A DNA stretch of 64,000 nucleotides from Spirometra erinaceieuropaei (Eukaryota; Platyhelminthes; Cestoda; Diphyllobothriidea; Diphyllobothriidae), in the NCBI GenBank assembly GCA_902702965.1, contig CACRXP010000048.1:402994-466993 (forward strand). The letters run 5' to 3'. The translations under genes were made by a program, and so were the position numbers. Within the stretch, counting starts at the first letter, position 1. The number at the start of each line of letters is the position of its first letter. Shown one piece after another: positions 24,425 through 36,989 of this stretch. The notes beneath the pieces are model-generated. The model did no database searches, was not told the DNA's origin, and was given only the letters and a program-made list of their open reading frames with translations.

Positions 24425-25560
24425 TGACTGAATTTCTGAAATGCGTTTTCGATTGGGAAGGTTTACGTAGGAGCGGTTACAATATTGATTATCTGGCGGC
24501 ATAATCCATGCAATGTTAACCGATATGCTGAAATATGTCTTTGATTAAAAAAGGTTTCTTGTAAGGAATTTATGATTAATTAGCATGCAGCATAATTTGA
24601 ACATGCCCCAGTCACGCTTAGGTACTGGCATTCGACTGAGACTATTTTCGACCTAGTTTGGTAAAAGGATTGCAAAATAAGTGCATACTTCAGGGCATGT
24701 TGTGTTATGCTTTAAAATAGGTATGCATTATTTTGAAAACTGTGAAACGCGCATTCATACAGCATCGTGACTAACATGAAACATAACTCATGAAATATTG
24801 GGCATCCGTCGTGATAGTTTATGAACCCTATTTGATATCGTTTGCCAACGTGTAGTATTCTCGCTCCAAGACTTTTTTCCCCTAATTAATGTTCACTGGC
24901 TAATATAACCTCTCAGGCAGTCATCAAACGACTTCTACTGCTGAATTATCTTGTTTAAAACGTATGACATATTTTGTAATTCAAAATAGTTGCGCATAAT
25001 AGTGGGTCGCTTAAAACTGCGTCGCTGAGTTAGCAGGCGCTGGATTTTACCAACTGTATTCCAGAAAACAAAATTAGCCATGGAACACGAATTGCTATTC
25101 AAGTTCAATCATAATATACTGACTATCAGTGGGGAATAATCAGACGTGACAGACTAGATCAAGTTGGCCCAAGTATACCAACACACGTGGACAGCCAAAT
25201 ATTCATGGAATACGTCTAGAGCAGTAAATGAGATGAGGTTCGCTTTCCCATGGTATCGCCTAATCAGCGGGCAAGGGTAATCGAGAAATCATCCAGAGTG
25301 TGCTGTCATCGGATTTTGGAGACGGTTTGTGTACAACTACATTAGTAACCCAATTCAACAGAGACGATAACTGTTTCGATGTTAGATACACCAGCGAAAA
25401 TGAGATAAGATGCGATGCCTTTCGGATGAGAAAATATTCGCCTACGTCAGACGTCCCAAGATCACAAAATCTTTATTCATACAGCATCGTATCTGTCCAT
25501 TTGATAATGCTGCCCATGAAAAGCACGGCATGATTAACATTCACTTTGAAATTTTAGGAA
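24425..25560. mobile_element. Diverged inverted-repeat element
   Basis: Contains GAAATGCGTTTTCGATTGGG and GCGGCATAATCCAT arm motifs at the left and family core pieces near 25450-25540. Copy 2 begins at about 63928 and is cut by the window end. Confidence 0.35.
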
Positions 25561-25649
25561 TCCTATCCGACCTTTTCTCAGCAACGTAAGGAAAGGCATG
25601 CTTTTCTTGGATGGAATGAGTAAGGTAGGTAGCATGTATATTCTAATTA

Positions 25650-25935
25650 TTAGCGCAACTGCAGTTTGGGCGTAATATTATTTCCTAACTCTAAAAGTGT
25701 TTTAACAATGCTTATCATATGAACACCGCTATCACTAAAGTATATTGAAAGTAAGGACATGGAGGAAGTCTTAATATACGATAAAGTCCGCCGCCAGGGA
25801 GCGACCGTAATTGAAATATTTTCCGGTGAAATGTCAATGAGTACACAGTGTGCTTCCATCAGGTTATAAGAATAGCATTTTTTGCGCAGTTCCTTTTTTG
25901 GTATTGAAATGCCTTTAGTAACGTACTAGTTTTGT
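25650..25935 (-). other. Unassigned ORF, possible exon
   Basis: Open on the minus strand after an AAAACTAG acceptor-like site (near 25930), ending at 25650. The end S-I-V-K-T-L-L-E-L-G-N-N-I...L-Q-L-R-stop has the helix-then-strand shape seen at the end of exon C and of the 19746 ORF. Similarity is weak; single-copy region. Confidence 0.15.
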
Positions 25936-25939
25936 GTCG

Positions 25940-28030
25940 TGTACTTCTGACAGAATGTGTTTGGATTATTATTTCTCCGACAACCGCAATCAAAACTGCA
26001 TGCATTTGACCATTGCTCGTTGGGATACTTTTCAGTAGCCGCAGTGTCGTAGCAGAAAATAATTCTGCTCGCAAAGGTCACAACGTGTGATCATCAGACA
26101 AACCTATTTTGCTGGCCTCTCTCAGTCACTATATGTTCTTGCTAAATTATAAAGACCAAGCCGATAATTAATTTCTTTCTATCTTTGCAGAATCCCAACA
26201 TTTACGTCGACCAGCGATGTAAATATGAAGTACTATGACAATAAGCAGTATCGTGATAAAATGCATAAGCCGGTCGCGCTGAGTTTTTTGAATTGTATCT
26301 ATCAAAATGCAAATAGTAAAATATATACACGCAATAACTTAACTCCATGAGCTGTTTACACCTATTTTTAATAAATAGGGTCCTTGAAGCACGCTGCGTG
26401 TGCTGTCTTCAGACAACAGACGGATGTGCAAATACGGAACCCAATTGATTTTTAAGCCTTTGTAAATAGTACAAATAGCCTATGCTATTCATGAAATGTT
26501 AACTCTAATTCTGAAAAAATGATCCTCCCAGAAAGTCGAACTTATATATGATGGTCACAATAATTAGCGTGCATCGTATGCAGAGGTTACAGCGATGTCA
26601 TAACGGCAACCTCCTAATCAACCAGGCAGTCAGTTGGGTATGATTTCTATGTATAGGTGTTGTGTGCCATTGCGGCGAAACGGCAGACCAGTTTGCTGAA
26701 TAGAGATATCTCCGTAGGGTGCCTACAGCGAATGATTATCGGCACATTTTGCTTAGTCGATAAATGCGTAAACGTAACGCGTCTGTTCTATTATGATACA
26801 GTCTTATCAAATAAACAAATAAGTCCACGTATATTACGCCTATTTTGCAGGTGTATGCCATATCGTCTTAGTAGCAAATAAAGGATTAGTCAATTTTCTG
26901 AAAATAACAGCGAACTGCTACTTGTGTGAAGACTCAAAACGAACATCTAATGACGGATCGTGTACAAATTATTCAAAATCTTTTAGAAAAAACATTCTGA
27001 CTATAAAAAACAATTTCCTTGAGTTGTAAAATGGAGGTTTTCATTAAAAAACACTCCAGCAAATATTAAACGTCATCGGCTGAGGTTGAAGTTCAGTTCC
27101 CAGATAAACGTTGACCGTTAGTAAATATGGATACACTACATCGCAGGCTATTTGGCGGCATCTGTGAGTACATATTATTTAAAGTCAGAAATGATTCCTC
27201 CAGGTTGAAGCGATTGACTGTGCTGTAGCACCAAATAGTTGGTCTCGACTGTGCCACTGAACGCATAGTACCGTAATGCCTGTGAGATATACTTATCGTT
27301 AAGAACTGACACCTTATCCAAAGAACAAAAATCCAACTGTCACTGTTTAAAAGACTCATATGCAACATCGTCAATAGCGCAAAACAGATTAAAACTTAAC
27401 TCGAACTGTGACATACAATTGCGTCTTTTCTCCTACCGGCAAAGCCAGCCGTTGAGTATAAACAACTGCCTACCCTCTAAACGTAACCTCCAAATGACGT
27501 AGTCAGTATTTGAAGAGAATGTTGGGATCACATTGAGATATAGGCGACTTGAGTGAACATGATTCCACGCATGAAATGTGTAACGCCAGAATCGTCAGTG
27601 TTAAGTTTCCATAAGTACTATATTAGGCGCAGTTCCGTTTGCATCCAGACCAAACCGAAGTTTATTTTCTTAAGCAGTCTGAACCGGTGGCCTTGAACAC
27701 ACATGCAAAAGCTTCATATATATGGTTGGGGGAGATGCTCTCAATCCGCGTTGGAATATAAAACATTATCTTTAACCTTTTGCATCAAATTAACCCGAAG
27801 TACCGACGCCCGCAAAATTATCCTATAGGCATGCGTGCCCTGCATTTGTCAAAGTAGAGCCACGATATGAAATCAAGAATATACCCGCCGATCTGCATAT
27901 GGAAATAAATAGGAAACACTTAAAATCTGTCTACGGACAAAAAGTGAGCACTCCAGTAAAATAAACTTCAAACACCACTGTCACCTGATATGCGCCGTTG
28001 TCTATTATTAATTAAAATGCTCGCAAACGT
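25940..28030. other. No gene recognised
   Basis: Single-copy AT-rich sequence. A minus ORF at 27374-27093 ends R-L-S-G-N-stop and has no recognised motif. Scraps of the inverted-repeat element appear near 26490-26580. Confidence 0.35.
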
Positions 28031-28039
28031 ACAGTGCGC

Positions 28040-28980
28040 AACAGAACTGATGTAATAATTACCGAAATTCTGAAATGCGTCTTCAATTAAGAAGGATTAA
28101 TTAGGTGGCGTTTAATGATTTACTATCCTACGGGAAGATTCTATAGTATTTCGGACTCTCCGGGATGTCAGCTTTAAAATGCACCTTCTTTTAACCTCTT
28201 TCAAAAACCACATTCGGAAAAACATGGCTTCCCGATAGTGCGCATTTTTCACACTGATTTTCGATGGTCTTATAAATTCAAATATATTTTCCAGAAAACA
28301 TCACAGGAATATGCTATCTTTTCTCACCTGGCATATACTCGCACTGAATTTACGTTTTACACCGGAAAATAGAGCATAATTTGGGTTTTAAAAAATTCAG
28401 AATTCCCGAAAAAGCTTGAGCCTAAGCAGTCGTTATGTTATGGTTTAGCGGCTTTAGTCAACAAAGCGCAAGCTTTCCGCGTAAGGAAAATGACTTTATA
28501 CTATATTCCATTAAGGAGATACCATATAGAGTTCATAGAAATTGGCAGTAAATGCAGACTATGCTACACGGTCATGTGCGCCGCTGTAAGTTCGATCTTA
28601 AAAATCACATATTGCAAATGTTTAGTAAAACCGAAATATTACCTCTTGCAAGGATTCAAATCTGAAGACAATGCGGGTTTTCACCGAGCGAGTAAAATAA
28701 ATTATAATTTGTGCCAAGTTTATGTGAAATATATTTGAATTTATAAGACTATCGATAATAAATGACGCATTCTGCTTACAAATTACGTAGTCATTTTTAC
28801 CGTGTTAAGATTTTGCGAGTTATCGAACAGACATACATTCAAAAGCCAACATTCTGGAAAGTTTGAAGTATCATAGGATTAGCCAGCATGATAATCAATA
28901 TTACAATCTCACCGTAGTAATCATTCCTGATTGAAAACGCCTTTACACTTCCAGCCAATAGCTCATAAAATTGCTCATTC
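28040..28980. mobile_element. Long inverted-repeat element, diverged
   Basis: The left arm contains CCGAAATTCTGAAATGCGTC, and the right arm carries inverted counterparts near 28860-28975. Only in the single-copy middle region. Confidence 0.5.
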
Positions 28981-29774
28981 ACTGTTCACCTTCGATTATA
29001 CACCAACAGACGCGTTCAGAAATAAACGATGGGGTCTGCAAAACTCCCCCCATGTTTGCATGAGTGTTTTCGTCGAGCGTAAACAACACTATTAATAGTT
29101 TTTCTCAATACTATCTCACATTTTACTCTTAAGAATTGTCATATGAATTAGTCACGACGCATGTTTGGACAAAAAAGTGCACTGCATTGGATTGGGAATG
29201 GCGAGGATTTTATTGCTTGACTTTCCCATTGCTTACAGTTGTTTCTTAAATTTCAACTCAATGTTCCATCTAAATAAATTGTGTTTTATATTTGCCTTTT
29301 CAACAGACACAACAAGTACACGGACAATCGCAACAACAAAGGAGCATTGACAAGTAACGATAGTTTATTTACTGGATTTTCCTGTCATTTTTGGCTTACT
29401 GAGTTAGTGAACCGTTTGTGTCCAAAGTCTGAACATTAATTATCGTTTGATGGTAATGTGGCATGCGAATGAGACGATAAACGCCAAAAGGGGTAGTAAC
29501 CATCACCTTTAATAATTCGCCGATCTGCATTTTGTGATGCTGCGTTACATTTTCTAGAAAACAACAAAAGACAACGATATTTTTTTCAATGCTTGCGGAG
29601 TCTACTGACTATGCCGCCAGACAGTGCTGATGATCCCGTCGGTCAACGATCTTTACCTACGTTGTTTACAATTACGGACAGCCGCCCTACCATTTTTGGA
29701 TATCATAGCAGATCTCTAGGGCGGAATGCGGCATAACTGTCAAAAGTCCTTCCTGAATGGTGGACACCAATTAC

Positions 29775-30079
29775 ATGCAACATGCGTGGTGCAACAAGAG
29801 TAAAATATCCGAGAAGCTGCTCTCGAGCCTCATCCCATGGGCACCGTTGAATCTGCCCTGCAAATATAGGCTAACCTTATGGTTGACCTACTAGCGCATT
29901 GGACACACAAAAAACAACAAACAGACACTATTTAAATGCAACATGTGTGGTGCAACAGGTGTGGGATATCCGAGAAGCTGCTCCCGGGACGACGTTCTAT
30001 GGACACCTTTGAATCTGCCCAGCAAATATAGGCTAACCTTATGGTTGACCTACTAGCGCATCGGACACACAAACAACGA
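29775..30079. repeat. Two-copy tandem repeat, 161-bp period
   Basis: 29775-29935 and 29936-30079 share ATGCAACATG..GTGGTGCAACA, ATCCGAGAAGCTGCTC and TAGGCTAACCTTATGGTTGA with few changes. No ORF. It lies in the single-copy middle region. Confidence 0.8.
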
Positions 30080-30129
30080 AAACATTCGAAAGTGCTGCAA
30101 ATTTGCAAACTAATTTTACGGACTGGTTG

Positions 30130-30349
30130 AGCGGCGTGTATGGTATGTCAGCTGATCAAGTCTCTCTACAGGATTCATGAGGTGTCGAACAATATCCACC
30201 ACAATCTCCTTAGACCATTCGTTTTGATGCTGAGGCCTTGGTTGTCCGACAGTAGTGCTCAAAAACAGAAAGTCGAGGAAGACTTTGATCTGACAAGGTC
30301 AGATGTAGCCGATACGCCGATTGCGCAATGTATTGACGACGGTTCATGA
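30130..30349 (+). other. Unassigned ORF, possible exon
   Basis: After a CTCTCTACAG acceptor-like site (30171) the frame reads R-I-H-E-V-S-N-N-I and an acidic stretch E-E-D-F-D-L-T-R-S-D, ending I-D-D-G-S-stop. Not recognised and with no second copy to compare. It may be part of the element carrying the neighbouring 161-bp repeats. Confidence 0.15.
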
Positions 30350-30798
30350 AAGTAAGCACAATTTGCCCTTTATTGGTTTAGCCTAACTCACTATTCTACC
30401 GCCCATAACCTTTCTGCCAGTGATTGGTAGAAACTGTGCACGCAAACATTCTTCACTTTTGACTGTCTGCATTAACGTAGAATTGTTAGTATGTCTTTTC
30501 GGAAGGTTTTTCACTTTGACGTTGCAATGCAGTCCTCGTATAAGTTTTAAGCCAGACAGAGATAAAAAGGACCCAGCAAATAATAAAGATTGTAAATCGG
30601 TCGAAAGATTTTCCCAATCATACAGTTACACCCACGGTGTTTGTGCTTATGTACCCACAAATGGATTAACATAGGAAAGATGGGAACAATGCTTTATGGT
30701 ATGAAGATGTTGAAAGATGAAATGGACTGAATATATCCCAAGTCTTGATCATAGTACATAAGCTCAGGTGCAGGTCGGTTGCACGTGCAACTTCTAGT

Positions 30799-33700
30799 TC
30801 ATAGGCGACATGTCAAAAATAACTTGCTGGATGCCGCATTTGACGCCAACCGGTTGATTTCATTTACGACTTTGTCTCTCCACTGACGATCCGCAGGCCG
30901 CGATGTGGTCTTTTTCGCAGAAATGATGCCCACGTTCATTCCGGAAAAAACAAGTCCATCAAAGTGTAGTATTCTTTCCTTTGACAGCTTACTGGAAATG
31001 ATGTAAACTTCGGCGACGGCAGAAACGTTCATCAGATGAAATCGCATCTCAACAGCTGTCCTGCACTGGAGTCCTCGAAAACCAGCAAGTTGATGACATA
31101 CCTGAACAAAATTTTGACTTTTATATCACATATCATAGGTTAGGCAACTGCATTTTCGACTAATATTATACTCGACAATTTAAACAAATGCTTAAATGTT
31201 TGGTTTTGTTACGTTTCCAGTTGACATTGTAGGAATTATTTAACCCCAGGTTTAATATCGACGTTTAAGTGGAGCAGCTTGCCCGTTGCATACGGAAAGC
31301 TATTCAGTGACAGCGTTGGCTAGTTTCAGCCCAGTCAATCGTCATTCACAGCCCACAGTAGAATCAGTAGCGCCTGGCATATATATTTGTGGCTTAACGA
31401 ATAGCAGCCGGACGCTGCTTTCCAAAAAATAAATACACAAAACTGTGGTCGATGCATCGTTTGAGGCACTAAATAATTTAAATGTATTTTACTTTTATTC
31501 GGAACTGTTAAACAAACCACGCTTATAGTTTACTTATTATACTTGAAAGAAGCTTTCGGGAAGTAAACAAGATAATACCAAAATAATATATCGGTTGTAG
31601 TTTATCAAGTCGACGTCAATCCATCAAATATAACATGCAATAAATGCAACGCCAGACAACTTTCATAACAGAGTCTTTTTGCCTGAACATACTCGGTCGC
31701 AACGTTTGTTTCCATCCGAGAAAGCTTTTCATAAATACAAAAAATACTTATTCAGATTGTCCTAGGCCTCAGATATTTATGGTTAACGGGCACTTCTAAC
31801 AGACGCAAATGCGACTAGGCGATTTGCGGTGGTCGGATGAGAGCGCATGCTTGATTCTTCTACCTGGTTTTTTTCGAATTAAATGTCAAAATAACATCTG
31901 ATGCACGTGAACAGATACGAATTAAATAAAAGTTATTTACCTTCAGAAGAACGTCACAGTCAATGCGTGGAAGCCTAATATGGCATGCAAGTTTCAGGAA
32001 CGCGGCTACAACAGTGCGGTTCACAACGAAGCATGCATGAAGTACTGGGTCAGACTGGATAATCAATTGGAATTGCGTTTTGCTGTTGGCTGTGTACGGA
32101 AAGTCTTTTGAAAATTCAGTAGTCGCATGCATTCTATTCAGTAAGATGTTGTCCATAAAGACGTTTCCTCCGGAACGTGGACACAGTGGCCAGGCTTATT
32201 AAGCGGAGGCAATAAAGTTATATATAAAAATCAATTTGCGTATGCTTGTTAGGCGTTAAAATGCTGTTTGATTCTAAAACAAATCAACGTCTATGTTCAT
32301 TTTGAGTAGATGAAAATGCAACAGATGTACAGTAGGTGGGCTAATTCATGACTTATAAAGCGAAATTCCAAAATGCCTTTTTGTTTCGAAAGGATTAATG
32401 GAAAAGCGTCGTAAAATTCACCATCGCGCCGTATAATTCGTTAATAAATCAGATAACTTAGGGTGCCGACTTCCGAAGGGATTTCTGTCGGCTGCATGCA
32501 AGACCGATACTCTGCAAAGAATGACTACTTACATAGCCTGTATTTGTCTCATTGGTTATCGATGCGTTTAAACATTCAATTATACTTTATGTGAATCATA
32601 AATTAAAATATTTGTCCTTTTGCTCATTTGATAGAATTTTACATTTTCTTCCAATTTTATACTCAAAAGAAATGTATAATCTGGTTTTAAAAGTTTCTAA
32701 TTTTGAGATTTTATAATACCGTGAAATGGCCGTTCATAAAATTTTCTATCGCTGCATTTGCCAATGCGTCTTGGAAAGTTAAAAAGATGGCTCAAATCCA
32801 CTGCCGAACTATAAGAACTCCATTTGCTCTCTGATACCGAAGTGAAATGTATGGTTTTCCTTACGCGGACTACATGTGTCTTGTAGTTAGAAAACCCGGA
32901 ATGCACATTTAAATGCTGGTCGTGTTCAAATTTATTCGGGAATTAGAAGAGCATTGAAAACCAAATTATGCTCTCCCTCCCTTAAGTGTTCTACTGAATG
33001 AGCAAAAGAATAAATATATGCATTCATACTTTGCATGAAATATAATTGAATTTTCAAGGACACCGACAATCAATGACAAAAATATCTCCTATTTAAGTAA
33101 TCATTTGTTAGAGTGTGTCGTTTTCCATACAGCCGGAAAAAGTTCGTTCAAATGTGGGCATCTTTCGTTTATTAAATTTATATAGACTTGCTTTGCATGA
33201 TAATCAGTTTTACAACTAAACTTTATGAATCTTGTCGAAACAGTAATCAATTTCGTAATTTCAGTTGGCATTTTATTAGGTAGCCAACTTACTCTGAAGC
33301 ATGCCAAGGTATGTTAGAGGAAAAAATACTGCTTAACCCCTAAAGGTTTTAGAATTTGAGCGTGGCAGATTTATGTATACATGGGGGCACGAACTACCCG
33401 CACTAGTACTAAAGTTGAGCTTGCGTAAAATTCCGAAATATGCAAAATATCCCCGTATAGTGACTGAGCGTTATGATCAAATGTTGGCCGCAAGTCTCAA
33501 ATGTGTTTGTAAACAATAAGGATTACTTAGGTTGTGTTGCAATATTGATTAACATGCGGCATAATCGTATAGTATTTCAGGCTCCTCAATATTTTGGCTT
33601 TTGAATGTACGTCTTTTCAAACTTCCACAGACACTAAATGCGGTAAAAATGGCGAGGAACATAGTGAACATTTTTTCTCTTTAACTTACGATAGCCTTAT

Positions 33701-35068
33701 AAATTTACCTATTTTAGAGTTGCGAAAATTCCCATCGTAAAAGTCAAAAGGCAATTTGGCAAGCATACGTCTGCCGGGACCCACCTTCACCCGGGCGCTG
33801 AATGGAATTGTGATGTTTCATTCTCCCTCTCCCCTCCCCTGCCCGTAACATTACTTCAATAGCCATATAAATGTACAGGCCTAAAGAGAATTTATCGAAA
33901 ACAGACGTATGCTCGCCAAATTGCCTTGTTAAAATTCAACTATATTTTACAGAAAACTGGCACAAAAGGACAATTTATCTTACTCATTTGATAGAAAATA
34001 CAATTTTACTCGCATTATATTCCCTGCAAGGGGTGATCACTTGGTTCTACAAAACTTTTTCTTACAATATTTTTAAGATTGGGCGATGTTTACGCATACA
34101 TCTTCGCGCATGTCCGTTTACCACTGCTCTGTTTACACTGTGCAACATAGTCTGTATCCACTGTGGAATTTAATAAACTCTTCATGGAATCTTCTTAAAC
34201 GCATAGAGAAATAGAATAATTTATTTACGCGGGAGACCTGCACCTTTTAGACTGAAATCACCAAAGGCGAATGCAGTAACTGATCAGGCTCAAAAGTTAT
34301 TGGGAGTTGGAAAATACTTTCATAACCGTAATATACCAATTCGTCGGGTAAAAACATTGAACAAACCGTGATTTTCTACGACTCAAGTATAAAAGCACAC
34401 GCTTTGATTGAGCTCTATAAAATACGGTTGAATGTATAAGACCGTCGATAATCAATGTGAAATTGCACGCTATTAAAAAGCCATTTTTTACCGAATGTAT
34501 TTTTTGCAGGAGGTCAAACGAAGTAAGTTTAAAAGCAACTATCCATGCGAGGACGATGAATTATAGAATAATGCTGCAAAATAAGCAATTTTATAACCAC
34601 GCATAAGAAAGCCTTCCTAATCGAAAACGCAATTCAGAATTTCGGCCAAAATTTCATGAAATCATTCTCTCATTAAAGTCCAATCCTATTAAAATGTACT
34701 GCACGTGGGAAATCTGCTGGTTCTATTTCCAACCAAATACTGGTTATTCAGCACGCCGCTGTCTGTTCACTATAATCTCGCGCAAGTTCGTGAAATGGTG
34801 AAAAATGCCGTTACACTTTCACACTGCTGCAGAACATATAAGGTTTCTACTTAGAACGGGTCACCCCGTGAATAGAAAACCAAATTGCAAGACAATATAC
34901 ACTCATAGGCGAAAAGAATAGAATAAATACTATGGAACAGTGGTAGATAGTGTTTCGGAAACATTCGCAGCAATATAACCCACACGTCTCCAACGTCTTC
35001 CGGCAGGAAAATGTTAGCCGTATTTGCTGAATCAGCGTAAGTAGTACAATAAGCCAGTTGCGGGTCAT
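30799..35068 (-). CDS. Gene 2: intact three-exon predicted secreted protein (213 aa), tapeworm-type family of unknown function
   Basis: Exons on the minus strand are 35068-34984 (85 bp), 32194-31941 (254 bp) and 31101-30799 (303 bp, stop included), 642 bp in all, with no internal stop. Splice sites: GTGGGT donor, ..AATAAG acceptor, GTAAAT donor, ..TTGTTCAG acceptor. The phases match (phase 1, then phase 0). Residues 1-21 look like a signal peptide (M-T-R-N then a W-L-I-V-L-L-T-L core), followed by Cys22. Exon B gives W30-P-L-C33, GGN at 37-39, D-P-V-L-H-A-C83 and F-L-K-L-A-C99. Exon C gives an N138-V-S sequon within N-V-S-A-V-A-E and ends L-T-C211-R-L. The start is fixed by alignment: genes 1 and 3 also have Met 21 residues before this Cys. 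Intron 1 (2.8 kb) holds two inverted-repeat elements. I do not recognise the family. Secretion and N-glycosylation are inferred; the function is unknown. The exon structure is strongly supported by paralogues, but expression is not shown. Confidence 0.8.
32329..33295. mobile_element. Long inverted-repeat element in gene 2 intron 1
   Basis: Starts ACAGTAGGTGGGCTAATTCA and ends with inverted GGTAGCCAACTTACTCTG, about 966 bp, with family core motifs. It lies wholly inside intron 1 of gene 2. Confidence 0.7.
33415..34668. mobile_element. Inverted-repeat element with a nested repeat, gene 2 intron 1
   Basis: The left arm has the GCGGCATAATC motif and the right arm ends AATTTCATGAAATCATTC. About 33780-33930 is an inserted piece related to the dispersed repeat seen at 12300-12430. 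Confidence 0.5.
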
Positions 35069-35186
35069 GCTTCTAGATGGCGGATAAACTGTCTTTATGT
35101 ATGTATGTTTTCCTTTATATATCACATAACATAAAACGCATAGAAGCAAATGCTGGCTATGCGATTTGCTCAGAGGTCTTGGGTAT

Positions 35187-35204
35187 GTGTGTGTGTGTGC
35201 GTGT
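35187..35204. repeat. (GT)n microsatellite
   Basis: GTATGTGTGTGTGTGTGCGTG. Other GT runs lie at 537-553 and 40025-40045, next to the LINE fragments. Confidence 0.75.
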
Positions 35205-35269
35205 TGTCTTAAGGTTTGTGTGCATCTCTTATGCCACGGTTCAGTCAGCCGTAGTCATCATAGCGTAGT

Positions 35270-35950
35270 TTGCAATGGCCGGTCCCTGACACATTTGTCC
35301 CTGCTCGTTAGATGCGCTTGCGCCACTACTGGGTAAACAGGTCCTTTGCATGGCTGCCCAGTCACCATACGCGTCCTTTCTGTTGTTTTTCTTGTTAATC
35401 AAAGTTCTGGTTAGCTTGCCTTTGTGAATCACGTGGCGTGGTGGAACGTGTTTGTGCGGTTTTTTATCTTGATTCCTCAATTCCCCGCCGCTGTCTAACG
35501 CGGCTATTTCAACCATCAACTGCTGTTTACTCAGATCTTCTAGTGAACACTTTTTACACCAGAAGTTGCCTTTCAGTCATTTATTTTCAAGTCACCTGAG
35601 CCTATTTCCTTTCCAGCGTATGCGACCGCCCAGGGAAGGATTAGGATTCTTTCACTAACGGGACGGTGTACGTGGATGGGTCTCTGGCATGAAAGCTTTC
35701 GCGGTTATTGCCTGTAATTGTTAACATCGCTGCGGTCATGTCTGAGAAAGTGAACGTTTTGGTTCCGAAAGGAGGCGCGACCAAAGGAGACAGTAACTTT
35801 TTTCAAGTGTAGAAGGCTGACCGAGCATCGGGGCAGTCTGTTTGTTGTTCTGGGCCTTCGAACTCGTGCAGGTGTTAATCGTCAGAGAAAGTAGCAACGA
35901 TAGAACAATATTCGATAATTATAGAGGGGGGGTTGGCCAATCACCGGTCG
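35270..35950. other. No gene recognised; family R scrap at left
   Basis: 35290-35400 resembles the module at 12180-12250 (GATGCGCTTGCGCCACTACT). The remainder up to the Penelope remnant is unassigned and lies upstream of gene 2. Confidence 0.35.
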
Positions 35951-36035
35951 ACAGCGCAAGACTGGATGTGACTGCCCCGGGCTCTGTACGCCGGCGCCAG
36001 GTATATAAATCAATTGATTGAGTCCTCATCTGAGG

Positions 36036-36989
36036 TCAAAGCTTCAATCGAATTTCGGTCTGTTTTTTTTCTGTGTGAGCAATTATCTTGGTGGGTGCGA
36101 AATTAAACTTGTGACTCCTTTCCTGTGTGTTGGCAGCCACTTGTGATAATGCGTCGCCTCGTCGCACATTCAGCGTATGCTCGTGTATGCGCGATCCGAG
36201 CATGCGCCCAATCTGGCCTGTGTAGTTACAAGGACAGTTTTGATACGGGATGCGGGATTTTATCAGTATTTGATTTTCATGACCATGCTGCGCATGGTGG
36301 CTTTGGGGCGGTGTGCATTTCCAACACCTAGCTCTGCAGCAAAGCGCTCGGTCGCTTCCGAGGCACCCTTAATGCATGGCAAAAAACGCCATATCCTTGG
36401 TGGTGTTGTTGTTTGGGATCGCGAAGTCAGAACTTTATGAATGTCGTCGGATAGCCATTGCGCACAAGCTGTTTGAGGAGGTAAGGTGCCTAACGTGCTC
36501 TTCTCTTCGGATCTGTTTGGAGAGCGTCTTCGCACAGCCTTGTTAGTGTGCCACCGCATGGCAGTTGTGAAAACTGAGTAGCTGTTTGAGGTTCGTTGGC
36601 CGTCCTTAAACCATCGTTTCAAGTTTGCCGTTAAGGTTTCTTCTGACGAGTATATCAAGAAGGGGCAACTGCTGCGCCTGTTCTTCACTAGTAAATTTTA
36701 TATGTGGACAGACTGTGTTGAGCGGGTTGTGGGACCATTGTAGCAGGTCCTTATTTGAGATAATAAACGTGTCCTCTTTGTACCTACGCAGAAATGCCTG
36801 CTCATGTTGAATGAAGGAAATATCTTTTAACTCTCGTAGGACCGGCGAGACGACTGGAGGTCCACTGTTGCCTGACGTTTCAGATTCACACTCGAATCCG
36901 TCACTAGAGGCGAAATGCAGATTGTGGGTCGCGCAGATGCTGCAGTCAGTATACCACTGGATGGCTTTCAAAAGAGGCAACTGCTGCAT
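36036..36989 (-). mobile_element. Penelope-like element remnant (RT end plus GIY-YIG)
   Basis: Three minus-strand frames carry successive parts. 36989-36606: end of the RT, with F-L-R-R-Y-K-E-D-T-F-I-I where active elements have Y-x-D-D, then F-T-S-E-E and L-P-L-L-D-I-L-V-R-R. 36688-36263: ends L-P-C-I-K-G-A-S-E-A-T-E-R and A-H-R-P-K-A-T. 36251-36036: C-P-C-N-Y-T-G-Q-I-G-R-M, R-I-H-E-H, V-R-R-G-D-A, matching the GIY-YIG endonuclease region of Penelope-like elements. 5'-truncated, frameshifted, catalytic Asp replaced (K-E-D): inactive. Confidence 0.85.

Larger units (their letters stand above)
1..24510. repeat. Copy 1 of a >=24.5-kb tandem segmental duplication
   Basis: Base 1 matches 39489 and the match runs collinearly to 24510 / 64000 (the window end), in the same orientation. 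Both ends are window-limited on one side, so the true unit may be the full ~39.5 kb period. It holds genes 3 and 1, the 19746 ORF, a gypsy tail and many repeats. Confidence 0.93.

Noticed and set aside
35241..35519. 92-codon minus ORF upstream of gene 2
   Set aside because: Part of it is repeat-derived, and it has no splice or motif support.
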